A DNA stretch of 64,000 nt from NCBI GenBank assembly GCA_001600455.1, contig BCKC01000007.1, positions 3,474,019 to 3,538,018 of the forward strand. Direction: 5' to 3'. The translations under genes and the position numbers were made by a program. Source of the stretch: Endocalyx cinctus (lineage: Eukaryota > Ascomycota > Sordariomycetes > Amphisphaeriales > Apiosporaceae). Below the pieces are notes generated by a model. The model was not told where the DNA came from, did not search any database, and saw only the letters and a list, made by a program, of their open reading frames with translations. The stretch's first letter is position 1, and each line of letters opens with the position of its first letter. Shown in pieces: positions 11,024 through 22,682 of this stretch.

Positions 11024-12965
11024 CTACTCGACCCCGACGATCTTCTTGCTAACCTCCCAAAGTTTCTCCTCCTTGGCTGGGTCGAACGCCCAGGTGCCGT
11101 GTCCGTACTCGAGCGAATCGGCGTCGTCGGGTGCCGGGCCCGCGACACAAGCGCCCTCGAGGTAGATCCCGCCTTTACCTTCCAAGTCTTTCGACACGGC
11201 CCCGTAGATCGCGGTGGCGGCGCCTTTCTCGGCGGTGGTGAAGTATCTTTGAACTATTTGTATTTTTGAGTGTGTGTGTTTTTTTTTTTTTTTTTTTTTT
11301 AATTAGTTTTGGGAAGAATNNNNNNNNNNNNNNNNNNNNNNNNNNNNNNNNNNNNNNNNNNNNNNNNNNNNNNNNNNNNNNNNNNNNNNNNNNNNNNNNN
11401 NNNNNNNNNNNNNNNNNNNNNNNNNNNNNNNNNNNNNNNNNNNNNNNNNNNNNNNNNNNNNNNNNNNNNNNNNNNNNNNNNNNNNNNNNNNNNNNNNNNN
11501 NNNNNNNNNNNNNNNNNNNNNNNNNNNNNNNNNNNNNNNNNNNNNNNNNNNNNNNNNNNNNNNNNNNNNNNNNNNNNNNNNNNNNNNNNNNNNNNNNNNN
11601 NNNNNNNNNNNNNNNNNNNNNNNNNNNNNNNNNNNNNNNNNNNNNNNNNNNNNNNNNNNNNNNNNNNNNNNNNNNNNNNNNNNNNNNNNNNNNNNNNNNN
11701 NNNNNNNNNNNNNNNNNNNNNNNNNNNNNNNNNNNNNNNNNNNNNNNNNNNNNNNNNNNNNNNNNNNNNNNNNNNNNNNNNNNNNNNNNNNNNNNNNNNN
11801 NNNNNNNNNNNNNNNNNNNNNNNNNNNNNNNNNNNNNNNNNNNNNNNNNNNNNNNNNNNNNNNNNNNNNNNNNNNNNNNNNNNNNNNNNNNNNNNNNNNN
11901 NNNNNNNNNNNNNNNNNNNNNNNNNNNNNNNNNNNNNNNNNNNNNNNNNNNNNNNNNNNNNNNNNNNNNNNNNNNNNNNNNNNNNNNNNNNNNNNNNNNN
12001 NNNNNNNNNNNNNNNNNNNNNNNNNNNNNNNNNNNNNNNNNNNNNNNNNNNNNNNNNNNNNNNNNNNNNNNNNNNNNNNNNNNNNNNNNNNNNNNNNNNN
12101 NNNNNNNNNNNNNNNNGGGGGGAGGTTAGAGAGGGGGAGAGAGAGAGGAACTAACAAGCAACCCAAGGATCATACCCCTTTTCGAAATTCAGATCGTCAA
12201 ATTGAACCTCGCCAAATCGATGACCGCCCGAGCTCACGACGACGACGCGAGAGTGGCGCTCGGGCGTCGAGCTCGCGAGCAGCAGGTCCTTGAGGAGGTA
12301 GAACAGCAGGAAATGCGCCAGGTGGTTCGTCTGCAGCTGTATCTCATGCCCGTCCTTGGTTCGAATTTCCGGGGTGGCCATCACGCCCGCCGAAGCCAGA
12401 AGGATGTTTAGCTTGCCGCCGCTCTGCTCGCGGAACTCGGCGGCGCAGGAGCGGACGGTGGAAAGGTCGGTCTGTGATATAGATAGATTAGGCAAGTAAC
12501 TAGGTTAAGTACAATGATACGGATATATCATAATAATCACAAGAGATGTTTTAGAATCAAAAAAAAAAAAAACATATTCTACCAAGCACAACCAGGAAAA
12601 CTCACATGATCCATATAAAGCAAATTCACCTGTCCGGACCCCAACAACTCTGGACCTAACGCCTTCTTAGCCGCCTCCAGATCCCTCGCGGTGCCGAAGA
12701 TGGTCGCGCCGGTCTTGGCGAGCACGCGAACGGCTTCGACGCCCAAGCCGGACGAGACGCCCGTGACGAGGACGACTGCTTTACCGTTGGCGAAGGGCTC
12801 GCCGACGTGCAGACCCTCGTCCCGGAGCACCCGCAGGCCCGTGGGCCGCGCGTCGTCCGGCCCGGCTAGGTTCTCCCATTTGAAGCTTTCGGCGTATCGA
12901 CCCGTTAGCTGGAAGGGCACTTTGGATACGAGCGAGTCGGAGAATAGGACGGCATCGACAGACAT
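11024..12965 (-). CDS. short-chain dehydrogenase/reductase, interrupted by assembly gap
   Basis: Visible exons read 12965-12606 and 12471-12156, then the gap, then the last exon 11253-11024. The intron at 12605-12472 has GTGAGT and ACAG ends. The N-terminal half carries the cofactor-binding glycine motif TGVSSGLG inside a Rossmann strand (AVVLVTG), then an NNAG-like SAGVM and the VVVVSSGG strand with the expected active-site serine. After YDPWVA a GTTAGT donor splits the codon for what should be the catalytic Tyr of YxxxK. The lysine and substrate loop therefore fall in the N run. The last exon gives a typical SDR C terminus (FTTAEKGAATAIYGAV). Family look-alikes are the fungal Bli-4/light-induced alcohol dehydrogenase type SDRs; substrate unknown. 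Confidence 0.8.
11320..12116. other. assembly gap (797 N)
   Basis: Undetermined bases. The gap lies inside the short-chain dehydrogenase gene, flanked on the left by a long T run and on the right by purine-rich GGAGAGAGAG sequence, which may be why the assembly broke. The true length is unknown. Confidence 0.95.
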
Positions 12966-14623
12966 TGTTCTTGTTGATGTCTTAGTTCGTGGGATTAAAA
13001 AGATGTGCGCTCCAAGATAGGGGTAGGGAAAGAAAACAAGAGGTTCTTTATTTTTTTCTGCTACCAAGTGCAGTGAAGGCGATGATATAGTTAAAAGTGA
13101 TATCCTGCAGAGAGAATAGTTTTGGTTTGAAATTTAGGAGGTTGCCGTCCTCCTTTATATATCTGCGCGCATCACTTCGAGGAGCCATTGAGGTCCATGA
13201 CACATTATTTCCGCTCTACTACCGTGCTCCGCAAGCGAGCTCTCTGTTCATCTACTCACAGTATACACGCGTCCAAGGTGAAATAAGGACCAGCAGCATG
13301 GAGTTTGACGGAGCGGTGTTTTCTTCCATCTCTCTACAGTCGCTGTTTATATCCGCAGGTTCACTCGAGCTTCATGCTAAGTCAACGTCATGCTCTATAC
13401 TATTCGGTCCTAGGTGAGCAGCCGAGTCAGTAAATCTACCAGCGGACTTTCGGTGCTATAGCTGCGCGACCCAGGAGATATGAGCACGGCCATTTCGTCA
13501 TCCTTTAAGACCCCTTAACTAGACAAGGCTGCATATGCGATGTTATAAGGGCAACCAATTAGGTGTTTCCTATCAGCCTCCAAGGTCATGCAACTCCCTA
13601 AATCCGATGTGGTCATCTTAAGAGTGTAGGAACCCATCTGTACTCTAAACTCCGCAAACTGGAGGGAAAACTAACTTTAAAACTCCGCAAAGGTAAACGG
13701 GAATAAAAGAAGAAAGAAGAAATTGCTCTATGTAAAAAACCGTATTCTGCAATCTCCGAATAACAGTAGAGGACTTGTGAGATAATTGAAGAAACATATA
13801 TACAGGGTTGTGAATGATACTCGTCGCCTTTCTCGTACCGTACCCTCTTTACGAGAAGTACATTTTCCATATAGTACTTGCTACGTACCAGCCATCAACG
13901 TAAAATGAATTCTAGTACCTGGGCAGCGACTGATCTATCTTGAGTTTGACATATGCACGCATCTTCTTTACATTCCTTTAAGTCCGCGCCCTTCTCACGA
14001 AGTAAGTGAATGCTGACGCCATCCGAATATATATTGTCCTCGGTGCTTTACTCTATACTACGAATCATACGGAAGGTAAACTAGACAGATGGCCTTGCCT
14101 ATCAAAATCGCAAAATCATATACCCCTTTTCTCCCTGGCTAGACCCCAAGGCCTACTGAATATCTAATGATCAGATTTTATAGAGGATAGATTTCTAAAT
14201 GTTGTAGTTTGACTATTTTTTCATTCTGCTGCCTGCAGTGTTCCGCATAGCGCATCTGTACATTATGTAATTTAATTTTTTTTTTGTATCTCTTTCCTAT
14301 GATATCTTTATACCTACAAAGGAAGGGGTATCGAGTCGATGCCTTATCTCACATGTGATCCCCAAGATCACAACCCAATCAAAGCTTCTAACCCCTAGTA
14401 GACTCAAATATGCGGACCAAATGTAACTGAACTCCGCAGTGTAAGAGCATTTGTCACGGAAAAAAAAAAGAAAAAGAAAAAGAAAAAAAAGAGGACAGCC
14501 AGCCTCCATTTTCGTAATCTTGTTGCACGCATGAATCTGCATTGAGATCCAAGCTCTCTGCTTCTATCAAGATCCTCGGGTCATGTCTTATCTCGTAAAA
14601 ATGCCTTAGTGGTTATATGTAGG
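12966..14623. other. intergenic region, no gene seen
   Basis: The 5' flank of the dehydrogenase gene and the 3' flank of the carrier gene. Short ORFs here look random. An AAAAAG-type simple repeat occurs near 14459-14495. Confidence 0.6.
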
Positions 14624-16054
14624 TTAGGCATCGTTTTCCATCTTTTGCTGAGCTTCCATCTGCAATAGCTTCAATGTTTTCGTAACGTATTCGTAAGTCA
14701 TCATAGTAACTGTTGCGGCAGGCACGGCGCGCATCAGATTGACTCCCATGCCGGCGTAGAAAGCTCTCCAGCCCTCTTCAACAAGAATGGTACGGAAGGT
14801 CATGACGACGCCCCTATACTTGGGTCCCATATTTGGGTTGTTCCCGGGATTGGCAGACTGAGACGGAAGCTTGGGCTTAGGTTCATCAATGCCAAGACCT
14901 TGCAAATACTCGACGCCCGGTGTCGGACGTCTCTGGGTCTGTAACCTTGTTCGGATCACTTCGTGGGGATACGTGGCGGAGCTGGCCATGATTTTCGATA
15001 ATATCGAAGCCGACAACACGCCTAACCAATTCGTCTGAGCATGACCATCCGTCATCTCACCCATCGCATGTCCGGTGAACTTCTTTTTCAAGTATTCATA
15101 CGCCGGAAACTGCACGGCTACGTGGGTAAGACCGAGAAGTGCCGGAGTGAGGCCGGAGTAAAAGGATAAAATACCCTCGGACGAGTACATCTTTCGTGCG
15201 GCGTCGATCGTCGAATGATAATGCCAAGGAGAGTTGATGGCAGGTCTCGAGGTCGGCGTGTTACCTGATCTAGGGAAGACTGACATTTGTCGGTTGTAGT
15301 TGCTCCCGGATTGGGACATGAGGCGGGTCTTAATGACCCATATGGGATTCGTGACAATGGTACTGCTGCCTCCGGCCACGATCGAAGACCAAAAGTTGAT
15401 AACAAAGTCATTATGGACTTTGAAAATTGTGTTAGTCAGCCGTAAGTGAGAAACAGGATATATATATATATATATATGATGATATTCGCAAACAAAGTAC
15501 TTACTATTTTTCTCGGTCAGAAACTCCTTGCTCTTGTTATAAACGGTAAACCAGACAGCCCAAGTAGGTAGATACCCGAGTATGATGGGTCCTAAGCCTC
15601 TGTACATGCCTCTTATACCTTCTTCTCTCCATATTATCTTGCCCGTTCCGATCAAGCCGGAGTAGACTTTCCGATGTCCGACATGCCTTCCTTTCGTGAC
15701 CGGTATAAATCTGCCTTGGGCTTGCAATTTTGTCTTGATAACATCGAGGGGGCAAGTGACGATTCCCGAGGTAAAACCGCCGATAGCACCGGATAAGGCG
15801 TGGAATTGAGCAGTTGAGGCATTAGCGGCCCATTTTTCCAAAGGGGTCAAGGGATGTCCATTTTTAAATTCCATGGTTGCTACCGCCGACGAGGGAATCG
15901 GAGGGGAATTCGGTTGATTTGTATGATCGGTAACCGAGGTGTCGGAGGGAGTAACTGGAGTTGGGGATAGTTGTGTGTGAGAGAACGCAGCATATTCTTT
16001 AGTATCGTTATGAGGGGTTTCGGTAGAATGACTCTGTACTTCGCCAGGAGACAT
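14624..16054 (-). CDS. mitochondrial carrier, NAD+/nucleotide transporter type
   Basis: Exons are 16054-15505 and 15417-14624; removal of the 87-nt intron (GTAAGT donor, GACTAAC branch, CAAAG acceptor) leaves 447 residues. Three mitochondrial-carrier repeats are visible by their signatures CPLDVIKTKL, NPIWVIKTRL and YPHEVIRTRL. The Trp in the second signature and the GYLPTWAVWFTVY helix are usual for the fungal inner-membrane carriers of NAD+, pyrimidine nucleotides or folate; yeast Yia6/Yea6 (Ndt1/2) is the nearest match I recall. An N-terminal Ser/Thr/Pro-rich extension of about 80 residues precedes repeat 1, and a Pro/Asn-rich loop lies before the last helix pair. The intron has no stop codon and is a multiple of three, so unspliced mRNA would still read through. 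Confidence 0.85.
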   Translation of the reverse strand: MSPGEVQSHSTETPHNDTKEYAAFSHTQLSPTPVTPSDTSVTDHTNQPNSPPIPSSAVATMEFKNGHPLTPLEKWAANASTAQFHALSGAIGGFTSGIVTCPLDVIKTKLQAQGRFIPVTKGRHVGHRKVYSGLIGTGKIIWREEGIRGMYRGLGPIILGYLPTWAVWFTVYNKSKEFLTEKNSKYFVCEYHHIYIYIYPVSHLRLTNTIFKVHNDFVINFWSSIVAGGSSTIVTNPIWVIKTRLMSQSGSNYNRQMSVFPRSGNTPTSRPAINSPWHYHSTIDAARKMYSSEGILSFYSGLTPALLGLTHVAVQFPAYEYLKKKFTGHAMGEMTDGHAQTNWLGVLSASILSKIMASSATYPHEVIRTRLQTQRRPTPGVEYLQGLGIDEPKPKLPSQSANPGNNPNMGPKYRGVVMTFRTILVEEGWRAFYAGMGVNLMRAVPAATVTMMTYEYVTKTLKLLQMEAQQKMENDA

Positions 16055-17173
16055 TCCTTTAATAAAATGAGTTTAGAGATCGGATGAGGAGGGTTTGTTG
16101 CTGTCGGCGTACTTGGGGCCTCTGGGGATTTCAGAGGCCCCGTGTATTTAGTATTGTGTGTATCGGAATTAAAAGAGGTAGATTGAATGGGGAGAGCTGA
16201 AGATTGGTATTCTTTTATCGATTGAATACAAGTCGCGTGTTATTCGTGTAATGAATTATTACCCGAATATTTGATTCGTTGATCGGTGAATAAAAAAAAA
16301 AAAAAGAATACAACTACAGAACAAAAATAAAGTAATTAAAAAAAAAAAAAAACAAAGTGAGTGATAGAGAAGAAGACCTCGTTTCTAGCAAAAGCGTGTG
16401 TACATGCGGTGTGCGGGGAATGCACCCTCGCAAATCCACCGGTGACACAGGAGCTACCTCGTATCGAATGACATTTGATGTATATTTGACTGATATCAGA
16501 TTTATATCTGACAAAAGAAAGTAATATCGTGTTTCGAATCTTTGGATAGCTCGAAAGTATGGGAAGATGGTGAATGGGTTGTGGGAGGGGGGGGGAATAA
16601 AAGGGAGGGGTGGTCTTCTTTGATAGTAAGTAACCAGGTAATAAAAAAAAAGAAAGGTAAAAGGCGAAGGTGTTATAAAAAGGGTTCTACTATTTAGAGA
16701 GAGAGAAAAAAAAGAAACAGACAAGAACAAGTGCGAATGATGCAAACTAGACTTGGCTCCTAAAGCGGGTCAGGGTCAAAAGTCAGTTTAAAGGTCACTT
16801 AGTTTAGTCCGGTGAGATGAAAAGTCTGGCTTCATGAATCTTTTAAATCATTTATATAATACAGTACGTTAAATAAATATATATCTTTAGAAGGTAATAT
16901 AAAAGTATAAGCCTTACTTGTTTTGTTTTTCCCTCTGGGTTAATGTCTAACTACTTTGTATAATAAGCAATAAATGATGATGACGATGATAAATATATTA
17001 TTCTATCTTGACTTATTAGATAATACTAAAGAGTGTGACAGTGAGAAGTTGAAGATAACAATAATAACAACAATAATAATAAACAAGATGTACAAAATAT
17101 ATAAAATAAAGAGGTTATAAACAGATACTCATATAAGTTACTACGTAAAGTGTTCTAATTGAAGTATTGTAAA

Positions 17174-17302
17174 CTACCTAGGTACCTAGTTCTCTATTGA
17201 TCCTCGCCATGATAGATTTATGAGAATACCTTCACATGAATAATAGTCTAGGTACCTAGTAAGTACTAAATATTTACATACCCTAGGCTGCCTAGGTACA
17301 TA
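17174..17302. repeat. CCTAGGTA motif cluster
   Basis: Three close groups of CCTAGGTACCTAG-like sequence within about 130 bases, upstream of the QCR7 gene. It belongs to the motif family scattered through the window. Confidence 0.5.
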
Positions 17303-17579
17303 CTAAAGAAATAAGACGCAGTCCGAGCTCCGATCCGGTAAAAGAGAACAAAAAATAAAAAAGAGTGAAAGACAGAGATGAGATGCATGGGACTCTCTGG
17401 ATGGGACTCAACATTGTCCAATGACCCAAACTAAACTAAGCTAAGACTGACGTAGTTTATTCTATTCCTAATCTTATCTTTAATTCTTCTTTACGTGTAA
17501 TTACATAAGCCTGCAGACCCTGGAGAGTGGTAGAGCGTCGGAGCGGGTATACCTTTATTACGTAACTCAGCTCGTTTAT

Positions 17580-17587
17580 TCACGTGA
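17580..17587. promoter_or_regulatory. candidate E-box upstream of QCR7
   Basis: TCACGTGA is a perfect palindrome about 190 bases before the QCR7 start codon. CACGTG cores are bound by Cbf1-type bHLH factors, which act on respiratory-chain genes in yeast. Whether this copy is used is inference. Confidence 0.35.
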
Positions 17588-17773
17588 TCTTATTACCTTA
17601 ACCTTAAACCTATTTTCAATTGCAAGGGGAGCGATTTTGCGACAACTTCTCCAAAGCTGGAAGGGTCGTGCCATCTTTGTATATACCATACTACCCACCT
17701 TCATATCCCTTTTCTTCCAAAACCAATCCCTAAACAACCCGACTCAATTCGATAATATACTCTACAATTGAAA

Positions 17774-18505
17774 ATGCCCTCCTACGTGACTCTCGCTCCT
17801 TTCGTTTTAAAGCGGCCATGGCTTGCCAAAATGTTGAAGCCCGTCGCTGCGTGGTATGTTAACGCCGCCGGTTACCGTCAACTCGGTCTCAGGTAAGCTT
17901 CTCCCTTTCTCCCTTTTTACTATCATATTTCAATAGAGATTCAATTGAAGTGAAATAATCAATTCGTGGCGGAGATGGAGGTGGAAAGGTAGAAAATTGA
18001 GGGGCAGGGGGGTATACAATTGATATATGTTATACATATACGAAGGTCGAATAAAATGGAAAAGGTTGAAAAGGAGGGACGAAGAGAGGGAGGGAAGGAG
18101 AAAAAAAAAAGACTTAACTAACTTTTTTCTTTTTAGATTCGACGACTTGATCAACGAGGAGAACCCAGACGTCCTTAAGGCCCTCAAGCGACTTCCTCCC
18201 CAGGAATCCTACGACCGCGTCTACCGTATCCGCCGAGCCATGCAGTGCTCCGTCTCCCACAAGCTTCTTCCCAAGGAGCAGTGGACCACGGACAAGGAGG
18301 TCAGTAACAATATATACACGAAAGAAAAGTTATGACGGATATAAAGCAAGGGGGAGGAGATGGGGAAAAATAGGAGAGAAATACTAACATTAAAATTTGA
18401 AAAAAATAGGACATTCGCTACCTAACCCCCATCCTCGAGCAAATCAAGGCCGAGGAGAAGGAGAAGGCAGCTCTAGACTCGATGACCATCGTCAAGAGCC
18501 ACTAA
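17774..18505 (+). CDS. QCR7: cytochrome bc1 complex subunit 7
   Basis: Three exons (17774-17892, 18137-18299, 18410-18505) encode 125 residues, the usual size of this subunit. Introns are 244 and 110 nt; the second has a TACTAAC branch site. The product matches the ubiquinol-cytochrome c reductase 14-kDa family: an N-terminal helix ending [15 protein letters not shown], then the highly conserved [15 protein letters not shown] and [14 protein letters not shown], and a charged C-terminal helix. The protein sits on the matrix side of complex III in the inner mitochondrial membrane and contacts cytochrome b and the core proteins. It has no cleavable presequence, as is known for this subunit. Recognition is firm. 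Confidence 0.93.
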
Positions 18506-20202
18506 ACGGGAAAAAAAAAGGCGTCTTGTGAAACGGCATATCCAAAGCGAGATAATGGACTGTAGAACTAAATTCGGGGGAATAAGATATGTGATGATGG
18601 CAAGTTTGGTTGATATGGAGGTGATACTGGTTGAAGGGGAAAAGAAAAAAAAAGGCGCCTTTTTGTACAAAACCCAATTTTCACCTAAATCCTCACAAGC
18701 AAGACTTCCGCGTTAGAGAGCCACGAGGCAACCCCCCCTAAATATTATAGAGGTTTCAATTTTTTTTCTCTCTCCGATTGAAAAAAACATCATTTCTGCC
18801 CCGGTCGTTTCTGAAATAGATATAGTTTTCTTTGTCTACTTGCCATTTTTGAAAAGGCTAGTATCTACGTGTGTTTAATGTAGGGTGACGATGGCTCCGA
18901 ACGGGGTGGTAAGATCTAGCTGTATTGGAGCTATTAGATAATGTGAGATGATATGTATGACCTACGCATATCTATATACGCTCTCTTCATTTCGCAATAC
19001 ACCCATTCTATCACGCCAGGCACATGTCGGAGAGCCATATCATTTGTCCAAGATGGTACGAAAAATATATCACTAATGGATTCTCCCATTTATTTGCATC
19101 GTTCTCCTAATGCTTAGTCCAACAAACTGCCTTCTATCCCACGTTAGTTGACTTTCTGTCTCATACATTACTCTCACCGAGACGTCAGTTAGCAAGATAC
19201 AGCTCACGATCAGTTTTAACTTTGAATTCTCTTAGATTCAAGGTGAAAGTTCCTGTCACCACATTCCTCTCTCCTCCTCTTTCCTCCTCTCCTTCTATCT
19301 TATCCACTCCAATCGCCAGATACAGCCGATTACGATTAGACCATAGTAGTAAGAATCTCTGGCAACTCCTTCGTCTCTTTCTTTCCCCTTTGCACCTCAA
19401 CAAGAGCCCTTGCAGCTTCTTTCCTTACTCTCCTCTTTCTTGGCTCATCCCATAAGCGCCTAACAAATCACAGATCTCATTTGCACCTGGGATATACGCG
19501 ACAAACATGAAAACAAGAGGATGATACAAAACGCCATATATATGAAAGTTTTCAAGTACTTGGCTTTTTTTTATTACAATAATTCCTTCTCTCTCATCCC
19601 GAGAAAAAAATCGAAAGAGCACCCACTCCCTCAAGTCATATCCATGCGATTCATGCTCTCATCCCAAGCATGATAGAAAAAAAAAATGTAAAAAAAGGGG
19701 TAGGAGAAAACGGGGTTAGAATTCAACTTCAGTTCGTCTGAACCCGTGAGAAAATTATAGTTGGGAAGAAAATAGAAGAAGTGAATATGCTGAAAAAACG
19801 ATCCGAAAAGTAGATGGATAATATACCCGGGCAGTATCTCCGTAGAGGTTTTCTCACTTCCCCATACGAGATCAACCCAAGTTAGAATAAGGTGAGAATG
19901 CAAAGCTGGCGAAACCGAGTGGAAGCTTTCCGAAAAGGATCAAGATAATTCCGTATCGACTGTCCGTTGGGGCATGGCTTCATCCGGGATCGTCGCAAGG
20001 TATTTGTATAGGGAAAAAAAAAATTCTGTCCGAAAATAATTATGGCCGCAACTGGTATTTCGTCATATCAAACGGCCAGAGACGGGCTTGTCCAGCACAA
20101 GTAGATAAAGATTAAGGGTAAAACTGAAAACAAATGAAGAGAAACCCAGCTTGTGAACGCCGTGAGAATGCAGAACAAAAAAAATTATTCCTCGTTGCTC
20201 AT
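18506..20202. other. intergenic region between convergent genes
   Basis: The 3' flanks of QCR7 and MNN9. A pyrimidine-rich stretch occurs near 19255-19310. No coding sequence or RNA gene is supported. Confidence 0.6.
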
Positions 20203-21778
20203 CTAGGCATTTCCAGGCTTCTCTTGGGTGTCAACGTGCCAGACGACGTAATTTGGTAGACCGATAACTTCGTATCCAGCTCTCTTGGCCATCTTCGCAA
20301 AACCTTCGGTCTCGGCTTGATTTTCGAAGGCGTAGGCCGGGAAATTTATGCCTATATGCAGCTGTCAGTAAAGAAATAACTATTGACCAGATACAATACC
20401 AAGACGAACCTGATCGGTGCACATCAGCCTTGACCAAGATGTTAACACCACCTATACCATCCAGCTCGATCTCCTCGTGTCGATTTTCCCGCCAGTCGCC
20501 CATCCTGGCCATGTAGGTCCTTCCAGTCTGATATTGACGGTATCCTATAATGCGATATCATGTGAGTGAGCCTGTCCATAAGCAGAGCATCAACATCGTA
20601 GGCTGCTTACCTTCGGCTAGAACGATATCTTTGTCCAGACTGTTGGCCAATTTTCTTCCCTTGTCAGATTCGATCCAAGAGTTGTAGTCAACTGTTGAAT
20701 ATAAATTGTTAGTCATATACATAATTCGCCGAGCAGGACCAGAACTTACATCTGCCTTCAATGTCTTGGTTATTCTCGTCATAGCGGTGGAACCAAATGT
20801 CTATACGCAAAAAGTTAGCCTGAGATATGATATAGAATGTATTTATATATAATCGTGGACAAGGACATACTCGGAACGATTATATCACGGTCGTGGCTGA
20901 TGAAATCCTCGATGATATTTGGCGGGTTTTCCTCGATATCAACATCACGCCAGTAAACCCAAGAGTGCTCTGGCTTAAGAGCCGTGTACAGCAAATAATT
21001 CCTAGCACGTCCCATGAGCTTGCGCCGAGGGCCCTGGGCTTCAAAGCTGTGCCGATCCGCTACGTCCTGGCTTAGCTGACCACCAAAGTCCTTCTCTACG
21101 ATAAGAGCGCTTCGGAAGGGGACCTTGTCTGGGCGCTTCTGTATGCGATCCAATTCCATGCTCAACGCAGCCATGGTATCGTCGGTAGAGTCACCAACCA
21201 GGAAAGCAAGGTCAATAAGATGGTGGGGATAGGTCAGCTCAGCGACGAGTTCGAAGTACTTCTCGAGATGTGCCGTGGCATCTTTCAAAGGTGTCAAGAT
21301 AAGGATTCGTTCTTCTCTATCGAGAGCGTGGCTGGTGGATTTGATCGGGTTGAGGTCGACATGTTCAATCAACTTATTATCGATTTCTATCGGGGCATGG
21401 TGGTTAAATAGGACGGGAGTCTGCAGGTGCGCGTTCCAAGCTTGTTGTTCGTTTAGGGTCATATCCATCGGCGCTTTTGAAGGACCCCAACAATAGAAGC
21501 TAAGATAGAGAAAAAGGGAGAAAACCAGAGTTAGTATGAGGCGCAAAATTAAATCATGAAGGAGAGGATAAAATAAAGATAGGAAGACAGGAATAGGAGA
21601 CATACTTTTGCATCTCATTTGCAGACGTCCGAACACCGCGCCATAATAATAAGATCATGCCGACAACAGCAACGGCAAGAAGCACGCGTGTTCTTGTTAA
21701 TAATACCCATACCGCTCTAGTTGGTGGTAAATGTGCCTTTGCAGACTTCCAGGTCATGCCGCCTTTGGGAATAAGCAT
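20203..21778 (-). CDS. MNN9: Golgi alpha-mannosyltransferase Mnn9 (Anp1 family)
   Basis: Six exons (21778-21606, 21499-20871, 20800-20750, 20691-20611, 20544-20410, 20351-20203) give 405 residues. Five short introns (58-106 nt) all have GT-AG ends, and phases join conserved motifs exactly. Layout: short cytosolic tail, one membrane anchor at about residues 32-47 (type II topology), stem, then the Anp1-family catalytic domain with ILTPLKDA, the EAQGPRRKLMGRARNYLL block, a DxD metal/nucleotide-sugar motif at Asp243-Asp245 (WRDVDIEE), and the conserved C-terminal GGVNILVKADVHRSG and NYVVWHVDT. Known role: a subunit of the mannan polymerase complexes that extend the N-glycan outer chain with GDP-mannose in the cis-Golgi. 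Paralogues Van1 and Anp1 are possible, but the motifs fit Mnn9 best. Confidence 0.88.
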
Positions 21779-22454
21779 TTTGAGCTCCAGGTGATCCTCG
21801 AACCACCTTTATAAATGCGCGTAAACGAGTGACTAGGAGATAGAGTATAGCGGAGGTCGAGGTTTAAAAATCGAGACCCAATCTGTGAGTTGCCAATATG
21901 GTAAAGAAGTTTTTACCGGGTCATTCGTTTGTCCTTGTTTTCTTGTTGCTCCCAAAAATTAATTCCGACGCACGAAAAAAAAAAAGGTCGCGAAATTCGA
22001 GTGGTATTAATTATCAACTAGTAGATAAAGCAACAGAAACACCGAATAGGTAACTAATTAAAGATATTCGGTGATCGGATAATATACCCTAGTCCTCTTG
22101 AATCGTTTCTCCGTCCTAATGTAATGTGTCCCAGGCGTGATCACGTTTCGACCAAAATAATAGGGATGAAGATGTGACAAACTAACAACAAGGACTGGAT
22201 GAATCGAAGGGGGGGGGAGAAGGAGAAACAACGTGATCGAGTAATTGAATAATACAGTAGAAGTAAAAAGTAAAAGTAAAAGTAACGCCTAGAAATAACG
22301 AAACAGCACTATGGCAGAATGAATATTAGATAGAAAGCGTTGCATACAACTACATGGAAATTGACAGGGTGTGCAATACGAGCAAAATGAACAAAATGGA
22401 ACAAAAAAAAAAAGTGAATAATGAATAAAATTATCAGATGGACGCTAAAGATTA

Positions 22455-22682
22455 CATACCTACCTAGAAGTACTTACCTAGGGTGCTACCTAGGTAGCTA
22501 GCTGCCTAGGTCCTAGGTAATACTTTTAGTGCAGTACCTGATTAGATACGGTTCCCTTACCGGTAGAGCTTAGTGGATCTTCAGATACTACTGTACTGGG
22601 CCTGTGTGCCTATATGTAGTACACGCATAGCGGATAGTGTACACTACCTAGCTGCCTAGGTACATAATATACCTAGGTATGA
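22455..22682. repeat. CCTAGGTA motif clusters
   Basis: Two dense groups (22455-22525 and 22640-22682) of ACCTAGGTA, GCCTAGGTA and CTAGCTGCCTAGGTA variants lie about 110 bases apart in spacer DNA. They are part of the dispersed motif family seen elsewhere in the window. Confidence 0.55.

Larger units (their letters stand above)
16055..17773. other. intergenic region between divergent genes
   Basis: It carries the promoters of the carrier (-) and QCR7 (+). CCTAGGTA-type copies occur at 17174-17190, 17247-17260 and 17281-17302. Near 16314-16745 there is only a low-complexity ORF. No further gene was recognised. Confidence 0.6.

Noticed and set aside
11266..12166. Long ORFs on both strands through the N gap.
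   Set aside because: They consist of undetermined residues and have no evidence value.
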